A stretch of 64,000 bases of DNA from Qipengyuania gelatinilytica (GTDB lineage Bacteria; Pseudomonadota; Alphaproteobacteria; Sphingomonadales; Sphingomonadaceae). The first letter of the stretch is position 1. Each line of letters starts with the position of its first letter. Below the pieces are notes generated by a model. It was not told the origin of the DNA and searched no databases. It was given only the letters and a program-made list of their open reading frames with translations. The stretch lies in assembly GCF_019711315.1 (NCBI RefSeq), contig NZ_CP081294.1:806001-870000 (forward strand), read 5' to 3'. The position numbers and the translations under genes were made by a program. Shown in pieces: positions 38,841 to 48,686 of this stretch.

Positions 38841-40997
38841 GTGGACCTTGTAATCCTATCCATAGGGTTGGGACTGCTTGCCGTAATTTACGGCTTCGTC
38901 ACCAGCCGCCAGGTGCTCAATTCGGGCGCCGGCAATGAGAAAATGCAGGAAATCGCCGCCGCTATCCAGGAAGGCGCACAAGCCTATCTGAAGCGCCAGT
39001 ACACGACCATCGGCATGGTTGGCGTCGTCGTCGCCATCCTGGTGTTCGTTTTCCTGGGCCTGATGCCTGCCATCGGCTTCGTCATCGGTGCAGTGCTGTC
39101 AGGCGTTGCGGGCTTCATCGGGATGAACATCTCGGTGCGTTCGAACGTGCGGACGGCTGCCGCTGCGCAAAGCGGGCTGCAGCAGGGCCTCACCCTCGCT
39201 TTCCGCGCAGGCGCCATTACCGGCATGCTCGTGGCAGGCCTGGCCCTGCTCTCGATCGCCGTGTTCTTCTGGTATCTGACCGCAATCGCCAATTTCGCAC
39301 CGGACAGTGACGAAGTGGTCTACGGCCTCGTCGGCCTTGCCTTCGGCGCGTCGCTGATTTCGATCTTTGCGCGTCTGGGCGGCGGTATCTTTACCAAGGC
39401 CGCAGACGTCGGCGCCGACCTCGTCGGCAAGGTCGAGGCGGGCATCCCCGAAGACGATCCGCGCAACCCGGCCGTCATTGCCGATAACGTGGGCGATAAC
39501 GTGGGCGACTGCGCCGGCATGGCTGCCGACCTGTTCGAGACCTATGTCGTCACCGTCGGTGTCACCATGGTGCTGACCGCGCTGCTCTTCAGCGAAGTGC
39601 TCGGCGACCTGTTGATGCCGATGATGTCGCTTCCGCTGCTGATCGGCGGTGCTTGCATCGTCACCAGCATCATCGGGACCTATTTCGTGAAGCTCGGCAA
39701 GGGCAGCACGAATGTGATGGGCGCGATGTACAAGGGCTTCATCGTCTCGGCCGTCCTCGCCATTCCCCTGATCTATTTCGTCATCAGCTACGCGCTGGGC
39801 GGAATGGGCACGGAAATCGGTGGCGCGGTTGCCGGTGTCGACCCGGGCGCTCCGCTGGCCGAAGAAGGCACGGCAGAGCAGGTCGTCAGCTTCACCGGTA
39901 TGGACCTGTTCTGGTGTTCGCTGATCGGTCTTGCGATTACCGGCCTGATCATCTGGATCACCGAGTATTACACCGGCACGAACTACCGTCCGGTGCGCTC
40001 GATCGCCAAGAGCTCGGAAACGGGCCATGGCACCAACGTGATCCAGGGCCTCGCCATCAGCCTTGAATCGACTGCGCTTCCGACGATCGTGATCGTTGCG
40101 GGCATTATCGCCACCTTCCAGCTCGCTGGCCTCATGGGTATCGCCTATGCCGCTACCGCCATGCTGGCTCTGGCTGGCATGGTCGTGGCACTCGATGCCT
40201 ATGGTCCGGTGACGGATAACGCAGGCGGTATCGCAGAAATGGCCGGTCTCGACGACAGCGTTCGCGAAAAGACCGACATGCTCGATGCCGTGGGCAACAC
40301 CACCAAGGCGGTGACCAAGGGGTACGCTATCGGTTCGGCGGGCCTCGGCGCGCTGGTGCTGTTCGCCGCCTACACAACCGACCTGGCGAAGCTTTTCCCG
40401 GATGCTGACGTCGATTTCAGCCTCGAGAACCCCTACGTCATCGTGGGTCTGCTGCTCGGCGCGCTGCTCCCGTACCTCTTCGGTGCGATGGGCATGACCG
40501 CCGTAGGCCGGGCCGCGGGTGACGTTGTCGTCGATGTGCGTGAACAGTTCGCAGCCGATCCTGGCATCATGGCCGGCACCAGCAAGCCGAACTACGCCAA
40601 GACGGTGGACCTCGTGACCAAGGCTGCCATCAAGGAAATGATCCTGCCTTCGATGCTCCCGCTGCTCACACCGATCGTGGTCTACTTCGCGATCCTGTTC
40701 CTTGCAGGCCAGGAAAACGCCTTTGCGGCGGTCGGCGCACTGCTGCTCGGCGTGATCATCGGCGGTATCTTCGTCGCGCTCTCCATGACCGCCGGTGGCG
40801 GCGCATGGGACAATGCGAAGAAGTACATCGAAGACGGCAATCACGGCGGCAAGGGCTCGGAAGCCCACAAGGCTGCCGTGACCGGCGATACCGTGGGCGA
40901 TCCCTACAAGGACACCGCGGGCCCAGCCGTGAACCCGATGATCAAGATCACCAATATCGTCGCACTGCTGCTGCTTGCAGCGCTCGCGGCTGGCTGA
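38841..40997 (+). CDS. hppA: K+-independent proton-translocating pyrophosphatase
   Basis: The enzyme hydrolyses pyrophosphate and pumps protons across the inner membrane. The 718-residue protein has about sixteen hydrophobic segments. [19 protein letters not shown] near 185 and [17 protein letters not shown] bind magnesium pyrophosphate. [17 protein letters not shown] near 483 has the Lys/Thr pair of the potassium-independent class. The start is GTG at 38841 with GGAGGGGAG upstream. Confidence 0.96.
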   Translation: MDLVILSIGLGLLAVIYGFVTSRQVLNSGAGNEKMQEIAAAIQEGAQAYLKRQYTTIGMVGVVVAILVFVFLGLMPAIGFVIGAVLSGVAGFIGMNISVRSNVRTAAAAQSGLQQGLTLAFRAGAITGMLVAGLALLSIAVFFWYLTAIANFAPDSDEVVYGLVGLAFGASLISIFARLGGGIFTKAADVGADLVGKVEAGIPEDDPRNPAVIADNVGDNVGDCAGMAADLFETYVVTVGVTMVLTALLFSEVLGDLLMPMMSLPLLIGGACIVTSIIGTYFVKLGKGSTNVMGAMYKGFIVSAVLAIPLIYFVISYALGGMGTEIGGAVAGVDPGAPLAEEGTAEQVVSFTGMDLFWCSLIGLAITGLIIWITEYYTGTNYRPVRSIAKSSETGHGTNVIQGLAISLESTALPTIVIVAGIIATFQLAGLMGIAYAATAMLALAGMVVALDAYGPVTDNAGGIAEMAGLDDSVREKTDMLDAVGNTTKAVTKGYAIGSAGLGALVLFAAYTTDLAKLFPDADVDFSLENPYVIVGLLLGALLPYLFGAMGMTAVGRAAGDVVVDVREQFAADPGIMAGTSKPNYAKTVDLVTKAAIKEMILPSMLPLLTPIVVYFAILFLAGQENAFAAVGALLLGVIIGGIFVALSMTAGGGAWDNAKKYIEDGNHGGKGSEAHKAAVTGDTVGDPYKDTAGPAVNPMIKITNIVALLLLAALAAG

Positions 40998-41019
40998 TCC
41001 GTTCGATCATAAAGCTACA

Positions 41020-41053
41020 AAGGGCGGCGGCACTTCGGTGTCGCCGCCTTTTT
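41020..41053 (+). terminator. Terminator after hppA
   Basis: An 11-bp stem (41023-41033 with 41038-41048, one G-T pair) has a TTCG loop and is followed by TTTTT (41049-41053). A very stable tetraloop hairpin. Confidence 0.92.
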
Positions 41054-41090
41054 CTTGACCCTCACGTAAAGGGAACGCAGAGCCTACCGC

Positions 41091-41981
41091 GTGAACGACA
41101 CCAAGACCCCCGAACAGCTCGTTGCCGGACTCATTCGCCTCCTGACCGTCGCTCCCGATGGTGAGAACTCCTTCAAGGGCAACCAGCAGCCCGGCGGTAT
41201 CGGCAGGGTCTTCGGCGGACAGGTGATCGCGCAGGCTTTGCAGGCAGCCCAAGCGAGCGCGCCAGAGGGCATGGAAGCCCATTCGCTTCACGCCTATTTC
41301 CTGCGCGGTGGCCGCGAAGGGATCGATATCGACTATTCCGTAGCTTCGGATTTCGACGGTCGCAGCTTCGCCAACCGGCGCGTCGTGGCGCGGCAGGAAG
41401 ATACGCCGATCCTGAACCTCACCGCCAGCTTCCAGCGGCCCGAGCAGGGGCTCGAGCATGACGACAGCCCCATGCCTCACGTACCCGATCCCGAGGACCT
41501 CCCTTCGGACATGGAGATGCGCAAGAAGTTCATCGAGGAGATGGACGAGGTCTCGGAGATGCAGCGCAATCTCATGCTCCGCCCGCGACCGATCGAGATG
41601 CGCACCAGCGGCAAGCTGCACTGGATGAACGCGGACAAGAAACCCCCGCATGCGCACAGCTGGTTCAGGACGGCCGCCCCGCTACCCGACGATGCGGCGC
41701 TTCACCGCGCGGTGATCGCCTATGCAAGCGACTTCACGCTTTTGGGGACTAGCGCCTTGCCGCATGGCCTGAGCTGGGCGCGCGGAGAACTGAAGGGTGC
41801 CAGCCTCGACCACGCATTGTGGTTCCACCGTCCGGCACGCGCCGACGAATGGCTGCTCTATGCGACCGACAGCCCCTGGTCGGGTGCTGGCAGGGGCTTC
41901 AACCGCGGCCGCATCTTCAACCGCGCAGGCGAACTGGTCGCCAGCGTCGCGCAAGAAGGCGTCGTCCGCAAAGCCCGGTAA
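41091..41981 (+). CDS. tesB: Acyl-CoA thioesterase II (TesB type)
   Basis: The 296-residue product is a double-hotdog thioesterase, with GRVFGGQVIAQALQAA near residue 38, SLHAYFLRGG, and ASLDHALWFHR and ATDSPWSGAGRGFNRG in the second half. It hydrolyses medium- to long-chain acyl-CoA. The GTG start at 41091 lies 38 bases after the terminator. The end converges on the DUF1190 gene with 26 bases between. Confidence 0.94.
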   Translation: MNDTKTPEQLVAGLIRLLTVAPDGENSFKGNQQPGGIGRVFGGQVIAQALQAAQASAPEGMEAHSLHAYFLRGGREGIDIDYSVASDFDGRSFANRRVVARQEDTPILNLTASFQRPEQGLEHDDSPMPHVPDPEDLPSDMEMRKKFIEEMDEVSEMQRNLMLRPRPIEMRTSGKLHWMNADKKPPHAHSWFRTAAPLPDDAALHRAVIAYASDFTLLGTSALPHGLSWARGELKGASLDHALWFHRPARADEWLLYATDSPWSGAGRGFNRGRIFNRAGELVASVAQEGVVRKAR

Positions 41982-42007
41982 AAATATCTCGGGATTTGGG
42001 CCGGGGC

Positions 42008-42682
42008 TTAACCGCCGCGGCTTGCAGCCTTGGCTCCCGCAGCGCCCGTGCGGCTGGAGACGCTCCAGCCCCGGCTCTTCTCGCCGAAACCGCCAGCCTT
42101 GGCCATCGCCGAGGCAGCTTTCACCTTCGGAATGCTGCGGGCCTTTTCGAAGGCGCGCGCCCCGGCGTAATACTTACCCGGCGAACCTGCATAGCCCAGA
42201 CGCACACCGCGGCTGGTCTGGTAGCCGCCACCCGGAGCGGAGAATGCCGGTACCGGGCGCGGGTTCGAGCGGCTCCACAGGAAGGCCGCCACGAAGGGCG
42301 AGAAATGGCTACGGCGGCCACTCGTTTGCTCCTGGCCTGCGCCTTCCTCGACGCATTTGCCGGCACCATATTGTGCCTCGCAATCGGCCAGCGCTTCGAA
42401 GCGCGGAGCTTCTTCCTTGGCGGTCGCAATCGCTTCTTCGCGCATATCGGCACATTCTTCGCGGCTGAGGCCGGTTTCCTTGGCGCAGGCGAAGACGTTC
42501 TCGAAAACCTGTACTTCCTGTCCGTCTTCGGCGTTGGCCACCTGCATCGGCGCAACGGTCTGTTCGGCCGAAGCCTCGCCGCAGCCCGATAGAAGTGCGC
42601 CGCCGCCCAGTGCGGCCATGGTCGTCAGTGCGACTTTGCCGGAGCGCTTGCTGCGCCTGGTGCGAAAAGGCGAATTCGTCAT
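42008..42682 (-). CDS. DUF1190 (YgiB-like) lipoprotein
   Basis: The 224-residue product has a lipobox-like ALLSGC after a hydrophobic stretch, then EECADMREEAIATAKEEAPRFEALADCEAQYG, the DUF1190 Cys pattern. The C-terminal half is Ser/Gly/Arg-rich and disordered. In enterobacteria ygiB stands beside ygiC; here the pair is divergent. GGGGA precedes the ATG; an ATG at 42718 is an alternative. Confidence 0.85.
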   Translation of the reverse strand: MTNSPFRTRRSKRSGKVALTTMAALGGGALLSGCGEASAEQTVAPMQVANAEDGQEVQVFENVFACAKETGLSREECADMREEAIATAKEEAPRFEALADCEAQYGAGKCVEEGAGQEQTSGRRSHFSPFVAAFLWSRSNPRPVPAFSAPGGGYQTSRGVRLGYAGSPGKYYAGARAFEKARSIPKVKAASAMAKAGGFGEKSRGWSVSSRTGAAGAKAASRGG

Positions 42683-42766
42683 TGGATGTCCCCAGTTTCC
42701 CGTTATGTTGATGGGCATACAGGGAAATTCCTGACAAATTCTTTGCGACGGGGGCGCAGCCGCGAA

Positions 42767-43933
42767 ATGTTGAGAAAAACGGTCGAAGAACGGCCCAATT
42801 GGCAGGACATTGCTCAGGCCAACGGTTTTATTTTCCATCACGTCGACGGCGATCTTTACTGGGACGAGCGCGCCTGCTGGCAATTCACGCTCGACGAGGT
42901 CGAAAACCGGATCGAAGATCCGTCAACCGAACTCTATGCCCTGTGCCTCCAGCTGGTCGACGAGGCATGCGGCAGCCAGCAACTGATGGAACGCCTCGCC
43001 ATCCCCGACGACATGCGGGACATCGTCGCCAACAGCTGGCGCGACGGCGATCCGTCGCTCTACGGCCGCTTCGACTTTGCCTATGACGGCTCCGGCCCTG
43101 CCAAGCTGCTCGAATTCAATGCCGACACGCCGACCTCGATCTACGAGACCGCTTTCTTCCAGTGGGGCTGGCTCGAAGACATGATCGAGCTCGGGCAGCT
43201 GCCCCCCGATGCCGACCAGTTCAACCGCCTCCACGAAGCACTGATCGAACGCTTCCAGGCGATCTTTGAGAAGGACAGCCTGGTCCATTTCTCCGGCGTC
43301 GCCGACCATATCGAGGACCGGGCCACCGTCGCCTATCTCGAAGACCTTGCCGGACAGGCAGGCATGGAAACACGCTTCGTCGACATCTCTTCCATCGGCA
43401 TGACCGAGGATGGCCGCTTCGTCGATCCAGAAGGCCTGAGGATCGGCGCGCTGTTCAAGCTCTACCCGTGGGAAGACATGCTGCGCGAAAGCTTCGCCAA
43501 GAACATCCCGGGCAGCGAGACCCTTTTCATCGAGCCCGCTTGGAAAGCCATCCTCTCCAACAAGGCCATGCTTCCGCTGCTGTGGGAGCGCAACGAGGGC
43601 CACCCCAACCTACTGCCCACCTACTTCGAATATTCGCCCGAAGGCCGCGACATGTCGCGCGGACCCCATGTGCGCAAACCCTTCTTCAGCCGCGAGGGCG
43701 CGGACATCTCGCTCTATGACGGGCAGCAACGCCACCGAGGCCCGGACGAAGGCTATGGCGCGGAAGGCGCTATCGTCCAGGCCTATGCTCCCCTTGCCCG
43801 CAGCGGCGAGAACCACGCGGTCATCGGCAGCTGGATCGTGGGCGACGAGGCCGTCGCCATGTCGATCCGCGAGGACGCCAGCCCCATCACAAGGGACCTC
43901 GCAAGGTACCTCCCGCATGTGATCCTGGGGTGA
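42767..43933 (+). CDS. Glutathionylspermidine synthase-like ATP-grasp protein (YgiC type)
   Basis: The 388-residue product matches the synthetase half of glutathionylspermidine synthase: FDFAYDGSGPAKLLEFNADTPTS near residue 106, with the ATP-grasp and metal residues, then LFIEPAWKAILSNKAMLPLLWE and GAIVQAY, near 251-340. The amidase half is absent. The family uses ATP to form an amide bond; whether it acts on glutathione and spermidine is unknown. Its neighbour is a divergent ygiB-like gene. Confidence 0.9.
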   Translation: MLRKTVEERPNWQDIAQANGFIFHHVDGDLYWDERACWQFTLDEVENRIEDPSTELYALCLQLVDEACGSQQLMERLAIPDDMRDIVANSWRDGDPSLYGRFDFAYDGSGPAKLLEFNADTPTSIYETAFFQWGWLEDMIELGQLPPDADQFNRLHEALIERFQAIFEKDSLVHFSGVADHIEDRATVAYLEDLAGQAGMETRFVDISSIGMTEDGRFVDPEGLRIGALFKLYPWEDMLRESFAKNIPGSETLFIEPAWKAILSNKAMLPLLWERNEGHPNLLPTYFEYSPEGRDMSRGPHVRKPFFSREGADISLYDGQQRHRGPDEGYGAEGAIVQAYAPLARSGENHAVIGSWIVGDEAVAMSIREDASPITRDLARYLPHVILG

Positions 43934-44156
43934 ATTGGGCGAAGCTGGGAGTGGCGATGAGAGCCATTCATTTCGCACCTGCAAAATAAAACAAGCCAAA
44001 CGCTCCGCACTCGTGTAGAGGGCTCGCCGAACCAAGGTCGCGTGGGAGCCGGTTAGCCGGTGCGCGGGCCTTTTGCCGTCATTGCACACGGCCCCATCCC
44101 TCTTTCTGTTTTCGCCCCGTGGCCGTTGCCGCGGCGCTTTTGTATTGCGAGCCAAG
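43934..44156 (+). other. Long leader of the DEAD-box helicase gene
   Basis: This 223-base gap has no ORF with a ribosome binding site. It contains short self-complementary segments, including CCGG-TTAG-CCGG near 44050 and GCCG-N6-CGGC followed by GCTTTT at 44122-44141. The latter resembles a small intrinsic terminator. A structured, possibly cold-sensitive leader is inferred, as found before some helicase genes. Confidence 0.4.
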
Positions 44157-45974
44157 ATGTCTTTCGAAACCCTCCCGCCCGTTATCGGCGATGCCCTTTC
44201 CGCGCGCGGCTATACCGCCCTCACCCCCGTCCAGTCGGCCGTGATCGAGCCAGAGGCGCGAGGGCGTGACCTCGTCGTTTCGGCGCAGACCGGGTCGGGC
44301 AAGACGGTCGCTTTCGGCCTCGCGCTGGCAGACGCGCTGCTGGCCGAAACCGCGAACCTCCCACTGGTCGAACAGCCGCTGGCGCTGGTGATTGCACCCA
44401 CGCGCGAGCTGGCGCTGCAGGTGAGCCGCGAGCTCGGCTGGCTCTATGCAGGCGCTGGCCTGCGTATCGCGACCTGTGTCGGCGGCATGGATGCGAGCAA
44501 GGAACGCCGCGCGCTGCGTGCCGGGCCTGCCATCGTGGTCGGCACGCCCGGACGCCTGCGCGACCATCTCGAGCGCGGTGCGCTGGACCTGTCGGGTCTG
44601 GTCGGCGTGGTTCTGGATGAAGCGGACGAGATGCTCGACATGGGCTTTCGCGAGGACCTTGAAGAGATCCTCGATGCGACGCCCGATACGCGCCGTACGC
44701 TGCTGTTCTCCGCCACCATGCCGCGCCCGATCGAGCGGCTGGCAGAACGTTACCAGACCAATTCGCTGCGCCTCAGCCTCGTCGGCGAGGATCGCGGGCA
44801 TGGCGATATCAGCTATCAGGCGATCACCGTCTCGCCCTCGGAGGTCGAGAATGCGGTTGTGAACCTGCTGCGTTTCCACGAGGCGGAGACTGCCATCCTG
44901 TTCTGCGCCACGCGCGACAATGTCCGTCGCTTCCACGCGACCCTGCAGGAACGCGGCTTCGGCGTCGTAGCGCTGTCTGGCGAGCATTCGCAGAGTGAGC
45001 GCAACCAGGCGCTGCAGGCCCTGCGCGACCGCCGTGCACGCGCCTGCGTCGCCACCGACGTTGCGGCGCGCGGTATCGACCTGCCGACATTGAGCCTCGT
45101 CATCCATGTCGAGATCCCGCGCGATGCCGAAACGCTCCAGCACCGTTCGGGCCGTACGGGTCGTGCAGGCAAAAAGGGCACGGCGGCGATCATCGTGCCC
45201 TACAACCGTCGCAAGCGCGTCGAGGGCATGCTGCGCGGCGCGAAGATCGAAGCCCAGTGGATGGATGCGCCCACGCCAGAGATGATCCGCAAGCAGGATC
45301 GCTCGCGCCTGATGGAAATGCTCACCGCCGAAACCGAGTTCGCAGAGCACGACCGCGAACTGGCGAAGGAACTGATGGAAAAGCGCTCGCCGGAAGATAT
45401 CGCCGCAGCGCTGGTGCAGGCACACCGTTCGAAGCTGCCCGAGCCCGAAGATCTCATCCCCAATACACCCGAGGCGCGCGACAAGGCCAAGGCCGACCGC
45501 CATCGCCCGGGCTTCGAGGACGTGGTGTGGTTCAAGATCGGCGTCGGTCGCCGCCAGAATGCCGAACCGCGCTGGATCCTCCCGCTGCTCTGCCGCCGTG
45601 GTCACATCACCCGCAACGAGATCGGCGCGATCCGCGTCGGGCAGTTCGAAACCTGGTTCCAGGTACCGTCCAATATCGCCCCGAAGTTCGCCGAAGCCAT
45701 CGCCCGCACTGCGTCGGCCGATGACGAACAGGACGCGATCCTGATCGAGGAAGCGCCCGAGGGTCCGCGCGTAGAGGCTCGCCAGAACCGCCGCGATCGC
45801 CATGAAGGCGGTCCGCGCGTGCGTCCCAAGCCTTTCGGGAAGGGTCCCGGCAAGAAGGGTCCGCATGGTGGCCCGGGCGGCAAGAAGCCTGGCGCACCGT
45901 TCAAGAAAGGCCCCAAGCCGTCGGGCAAGAAGTTCGCCGGCAAGCGCAAGCCGGGCGGCAAACCGCACAGCTAG
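44157..45974 (+). CDS. DEAD-box RNA helicase (DeaD/CsdA-like)
   Basis: The 605-residue protein has the Q motif (TPVQSAVIEP), motif I AQTGSGKT, motif II DEAD in VLDEADEMLDMG, motif III SAT and motif VI HRSGRTGRAGKKG in the N-terminal 370 residues. A DbpA-type RNA-binding domain follows (about 455-530, starting DVVWFKIGVGRR). The last about 70 residues are Gly/Lys/Pro-rich and basic. It unwinds structured RNA, for example in ribosome assembly. The long leader suggests post-transcriptional control. Confidence 0.94.
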   Translation: MSFETLPPVIGDALSARGYTALTPVQSAVIEPEARGRDLVVSAQTGSGKTVAFGLALADALLAETANLPLVEQPLALVIAPTRELALQVSRELGWLYAGAGLRIATCVGGMDASKERRALRAGPAIVVGTPGRLRDHLERGALDLSGLVGVVLDEADEMLDMGFREDLEEILDATPDTRRTLLFSATMPRPIERLAERYQTNSLRLSLVGEDRGHGDISYQAITVSPSEVENAVVNLLRFHEAETAILFCATRDNVRRFHATLQERGFGVVALSGEHSQSERNQALQALRDRRARACVATDVAARGIDLPTLSLVIHVEIPRDAETLQHRSGRTGRAGKKGTAAIIVPYNRRKRVEGMLRGAKIEAQWMDAPTPEMIRKQDRSRLMEMLTAETEFAEHDRELAKELMEKRSPEDIAAALVQAHRSKLPEPEDLIPNTPEARDKAKADRHRPGFEDVVWFKIGVGRRQNAEPRWILPLLCRRGHITRNEIGAIRVGQFETWFQVPSNIAPKFAEAIARTASADDEQDAILIEEAPEGPRVEARQNRRDRHEGGPRVRPKPFGKGPGKKGPHGGPGGKKPGAPFKKGPKPSGKKFAGKRKPGGKPHS

Positions 45975-46002
45975 GCCTGCGCGGTCGACGCCCCGCCAGG
46001 CC

Positions 46003-46824
46003 CTAGTGCCTGAGCAGCAAGGGCACGCCGACGTCCGAGAGCATGGCGCGCGTCACGCCGCCGAAGATCCATTCGGATATGCGTGTCCGGCCGTAGGCGC
46101 CCATCACCACCAGCCCGACATCGCGCACATCGGCTGCGTTCCTGAGCGCATGCGCAGTGTCTTCATCGCCTTCGTCGACCTCGACGACTTCGCTCTTGAT
46201 GCCATAGCGCGAGAGATAGTCCGCCCCGCGTATCGGAGGCAGGTCCAGCGTGTCTTTCTTGCGCGATTTCTTCGTGCGTACGCTAACCAGACAGACCGAA
46301 CTTGCCCGCTTCAGGAGCGGCACGGCCGCGCGCAGGGCATGGCTCGCCTCGGCCGAGCCATCCCAAGCAACCAGCGCAGGCTTGTCGAAATCGAGCCGCT
46401 CGCACTCATCTGGCAGGACAAGGACGGGGCACCCCGCCGTGACCGCCAGTTCGCCGGCCGTGAAGGACGGTGTCTTCCCGCGAATGGTCGGATCGCGCTC
46501 TCCCAGGACAATCAGGTCAGCCAGCGACGAATTCTGCAACAGGGCCAGCGAGACCGGTCCGGCTTTGTCGATCCAGTCCCACGGCACATCCTCGTTGGCG
46601 AGGTCCTTCTCGGTCTCCTCGCGCAGCTTGCGCGCTTCCTCGCGCCAGACGGGGACCATCGCCGCGAAAGCCGCGCCATAGGGATCGGCGCTTGCAGCGG
46701 CCTCGTAAGGAACTGCATTGAGCAAGGTCAGGTGACCGTCGAATGCCCGAACGAGGTCCAGCACCACGTCGAGACGTCGCGAATGGCCTTCGTCGGAATG
46801 CGCGTTGAAGAGTATCGCTTTCAT
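46003..46824 (-). CDS. Universal stress protein, tandem UspA domains
   Basis: The 273-residue product has two UspA-like domains (about 1-140 and 145-273). The second ends with VVMGAYGRTRISEWIFGGVTRAML, the ATP-binding GxxG-type motif; the first is more divergent (IVLGERDPTIRGKT). ATP-binding stress functions are typical of the family. It converges on the helicase gene. Confidence 0.9.
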   Translation of the reverse strand: MKAILFNAHSDEGHSRRLDVVLDLVRAFDGHLTLLNAVPYEAAASADPYGAAFAAMVPVWREEARKLREETEKDLANEDVPWDWIDKAGPVSLALLQNSSLADLIVLGERDPTIRGKTPSFTAGELAVTAGCPVLVLPDECERLDFDKPALVAWDGSAEASHALRAAVPLLKRASSVCLVSVRTKKSRKKDTLDLPPIRGADYLSRYGIKSEVVEVDEGDEDTAHALRNAADVRDVGLVVMGAYGRTRISEWIFGGVTRAMLSDVGVPLLLRH

Positions 46825-47110
46825 GGCAGGTCTCCCGGCTGGGTTCGGCCGGGCAACGACTCGCCCGAGCCTTCTGCGATGCAGCCTAGCCCTTCCGAGA
46901 GTGCCAATAATTGATCGAGCGCAAACTGGCGGCGCGAGATCTGGCGCGGGCATGAACCGCGCAATTCTGCGGCATTTCTCGCGAAGGACGCATTTTCGCC
47001 CAATACCTTAAGCCAATTGACGCGCTGCGCCTCTTGCGAGACCCTCCCGCATGTTCGGGACCGTTCCACGGGTCAATCTCGCATCGGGCCGTCCCCCGAG
47101 GGAGGTCGTC
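46825..47110. other. Intergenic region between divergent usp and GDSL hydrolase genes
   Basis: This 286-base gap holds the promoters of two divergent genes. I see no convincing ORF and no clear consensus promoter. CAATACCTTAAGCCAATTG at about 46999-47020 is the most AT-rich part and could be part of a promoter. Confidence 0.4.
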
Positions 47111-48682
47111 ATGCCAAATCCAGTCGCGAAGAAATCCTACGCAAACCTGCTGTCCGCCGATGTGCTGGATGTTTCCGCAGTTTACATTCTCGGCGACAGC
47201 CTCGTCGATGCGGGCAATGCGCTGGGCCTTGCCGAGTGGTACGACAGCCTGCCCTTCGCCGCTTTGCCCGAGGGTGCGCCGACCGAAGACCTTGGCTATT
47301 TCGACGGACGGTTTTCCAATGGCTATACCTATGCCGACCTGCTGGCGAACCGCTTGGTCGGATCGCCGAGCGAGCCGGTCTTTCCCTTTGGATATGACGA
47401 CCCTTGGATTGGCATCCCCATTGCGCCCTTCCGCGGCGATCCGAGGGGCGACAGCCTGAATTTCGCCTATGGCGGCGCGCAGATCATCCGCGGCGAGGAA
47501 TTCGTTTCCGGCCTCGATGAACAGACAGATGCCTTGCGCGATGCAGTCGACGGGCGCTTCGATGCGGGCGATCTGGTCATCCTGACCATGGGCGGGAACG
47601 ATGTCCGCGAACTGGCATCGGCTGGTGGACCGCTTGGTACGCGTTACGATGCACGTCTCGACCTGCAAAGCTCGGCAGCCGAACTCTTGCAGGAGCTAAG
47701 CCAGCTGGTGTCGCGCGGCCTCCAGCAGATCGTGCTGACCGGCATTCCCGACGTCGGACTGATCCCGCATTACGATGTCGACGGCGACGGTGTGCTCGAC
47801 GGCTCGCCCGGCGAAGGCGGCGGGTGGAAGGGCTATTTCGAGGAATACCACTTCGCGCAGCGCGCCAGCGAGTATTCGGCCTATCTCGACCAGCTGATCC
47901 GGACCGAGGTCGTTCCCCAGCTCGAAGCGCTGGGTGCCACGGTCCATTACGTCCCGCTCGCCGATGTTACGGACGCCGATGGCAATGTCATCGAACAGGG
48001 AGCGCTGGAGGCAGTCTTGCCGACAATCGCTGCGCTCAACGGTCTCACGATCGACGAAATGAAGGCCGACTGGCTCGAATGTTCCGACCTCGTGTTCTTC
48101 GACACTGTCCACCCCAATGCGCAGGTCCACGCGCTGGTCGGCTCCTTTATCGCTGCCGAGATCGAGGGCAGCGAATGGGTCGAAGTCATGCCAATGCTCG
48201 AAGCCGAAGTGCGCGAGGCATTCAGCGGTTCGATTGCGGCCGCCGGCGAGACGGAAGCTTTCCTAGTCTCGCTCAAGAAGGGGGTGGAATACACGCTCAA
48301 CGTACTGGGCATGAGCACGCTCGGCACGGACGGTAGCCTGGCCGACCCCACACTGGTGGTGACCACACTCAAGGGGTGGGCGGTGAATAGCTACATCGGC
48401 CAGTCGGGTGACGATGCCGGGCTCGGCTTCGATGGCAATTACGTTTTCGTCGCCCCCTACACGGGGCGCTTCTATCTCGTGGTGGGCGGGGAAGGTTCGC
48501 TGACCGGCGACTTCCAGCTTCGCATCGGGGTCGTCGATAGCGGAACGATAGCCGCCATCCCTTTCGGCAAGGAGGCTATATTTGCGGGCGCATTCGGAGA
48601 GGCAGCCACCTTTGCCGCATTCCCCGAGCCGGATCGCCCCGCTTTAGACGATCTTTCCTCCGCCCATCTGCAGGTCGTCTGA
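47111..48682 (+). CDS. SGNH/GDSL hydrolase with a C-terminal beta-rich domain
   Basis: The 523-residue product has the GDSL block VYILGDSLVDAGN (Ser30), the third-block GGND near 162 and the C-terminal DTVHPNAQVH (catalytic Asp/His) near 335-345. From about 370 a beta-rich domain resembles PPC-type or calcium-binding secreted domains. No classic signal peptide is visible. The ATG at 47111 has GGGAGG. An esterase or lipase outside the cell by a signal-less route is inferred. Confidence 0.85.
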   Translation: MPNPVAKKSYANLLSADVLDVSAVYILGDSLVDAGNALGLAEWYDSLPFAALPEGAPTEDLGYFDGRFSNGYTYADLLANRLVGSPSEPVFPFGYDDPWIGIPIAPFRGDPRGDSLNFAYGGAQIIRGEEFVSGLDEQTDALRDAVDGRFDAGDLVILTMGGNDVRELASAGGPLGTRYDARLDLQSSAAELLQELSQLVSRGLQQIVLTGIPDVGLIPHYDVDGDGVLDGSPGEGGGWKGYFEEYHFAQRASEYSAYLDQLIRTEVVPQLEALGATVHYVPLADVTDADGNVIEQGALEAVLPTIAALNGLTIDEMKADWLECSDLVFFDTVHPNAQVHALVGSFIAAEIEGSEWVEVMPMLEAEVREAFSGSIAAAGETEAFLVSLKKGVEYTLNVLGMSTLGTDGSLADPTLVVTTLKGWAVNSYIGQSGDDAGLGFDGNYVFVAPYTGRFYLVVGGEGSLTGDFQLRIGVVDSGTIAAIPFGKEAIFAGAFGEAATFAAFPEPDRPALDDLSSAHLQVV

Positions 48683-48686
48683 GCGA

